From Petrosia ficiformis (taxonomy: Eukaryota; Porifera; Demospongiae; Haplosclerida; Petrosiidae): 64,000 nt of DNA. The stretch is taken from NCBI GenBank assembly GCA_947044365.1, contig OX345636.1, forward strand, positions 30,834,466 to 30,898,465, given 5' to 3'. Both the position numbers and the translations under genes were made by a program. Below the pieces are notes generated by a model. That model was given only the letters and a program-made list of their open reading frames with translations, had not been told where the DNA came from and did not search any database. Below are positions 63,361 to 64,000 of the stretch, piece after piece. Positions within the stretch are counted from its first letter, which is position 1; every line of letters begins with the position of its first letter.

Positions 63361-64000
63361 GTTGTACATCACTTCTGTATAGTGCAGCTGACGTAATTAA
63401 AAGGTGTAAATAATAGTGTGGTTAGTGGGTGCGGTTGTTACTGCACTTAATTTATATCCTAGGGAAAACACTGAAAAAAACAATCACAGAGATGATTGCA
63501 GATGGTCAAACATCCACTAAGTGAATTTATGTCGGATAAATGAAAGTCTCCTAGTATAATAACAGAAATAAACATTTGAGCCAGATGATATAAACAATCA
63601 ATGAGACTCTGTTGATTGGAATTAGGAGAGGAATAGTGAACAACACATAATGTGATTGGAACCAATGTTGACAGTAACAACATCAGTTCTAGATTCTGTG
63701 GAGATTTGAGTTAACAGCTGGGGTTGGAATTTTTTAAAGCAAGCCACCACCTCTCGTAACCCTGTCCTTGCAAAAACCAGTTGCAATAATTTCCTTATTC
63801 TAAGTAAACTATGTTTCTGTGAGACAAAATATAGAAAAAACACTGCCTATTATAACCTCGGAAATTCTAAAGTATATTTTACATATTGAAGTTTTGTTTA
63901 ATGTCACAAAAATGGAGTTTCACAATTTACACAATTTTCACATTTTGAATCATTAATTTAGTTTTAGTTTAGCAATTTGCCAATGAATAAAAAAAAGCTT
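63361..64000. other. Gene-free stretch to the window end
   Basis: Two overlapping minus-strand ORFs (63459-63843) read like a decayed retroelement endonuclease fragment (SVIILGDFHLSD resembles the GDFN motif of LINE endonucleases; NIGSNHI), but the match is too short to assign. Confidence 0.35.

Noticed and set aside
63459..63843. LINE endonuclease fragment
   Set aside because: SVIILGDFHLSD resembles the GDFN motif, but the similarity is too short and frameshifted to call.

Overview
This is an AT-rich piece of animal nuclear genome, most likely from a sponge (demosponge, Amphimedon-like). That assignment is an inference from three things: spliced genes with canonical GT-AG introns, a metazoan RNA polymerase I factor and an ARH3-type hydrolase, and a dense set of DNA-transposon, foldback, 2A-peptide and Crypton-like relics. 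I ran no database search.

Two host genes can be rebuilt exon by exon with every splice phase agreeing. A ten-exon plus-strand gene (26194-50009, 367 codons) encodes a TAF1A-like subunit of the RNA polymerase I selectivity factor SL1/TIF-IB. A nine-exon minus-strand gene (60243 down to 51464, 385 codons) encodes an ARH3-type ADP-ribosyl-serine hydrolase with its metal-binding residues present. They converge, with about 1.45 kb between their stop codons. One serves rRNA transcription and the other removes ADP-ribose from DNA-damage-modified serines; nothing in the sequence links them functionally.

The left 26 kb holds no intact host gene. In order it contains: a decayed piggyBac transposase (1-1675); a terminal-inverted-repeat element with a second element nested in it (1712-2510); a tRNA-like sequence inside a foldback repeat and a minisatellite (4112-5075); an intronless Piwi copy cut in two, with its N-terminal half on the plus strand and its C-terminal half on the minus strand, head to head (9712-12500); a broken minus-strand ORF with a 2A-like peptide, a zinc ribbon and 15-residue repeats (16709-17202); and the N-terminus of a Crypton-like recombinase (19966-20307).

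Just upstream of TAF1A sits a transposon-derived block (25370-25853) containing perfect Maf/AP-1, CRE and E-box sites, followed by a 39-bp near-perfect palindrome. The large introns are repeat reservoirs: MITEs with 9-bp target duplications, an eight-unit 124-bp satellite inside an inverted-repeat element, RecQ-helicase fragments, and an antisense OB-fold pseudogene in ARH3 intron 7. Several repeat families occur two or three times in the window, often in opposite orientations.
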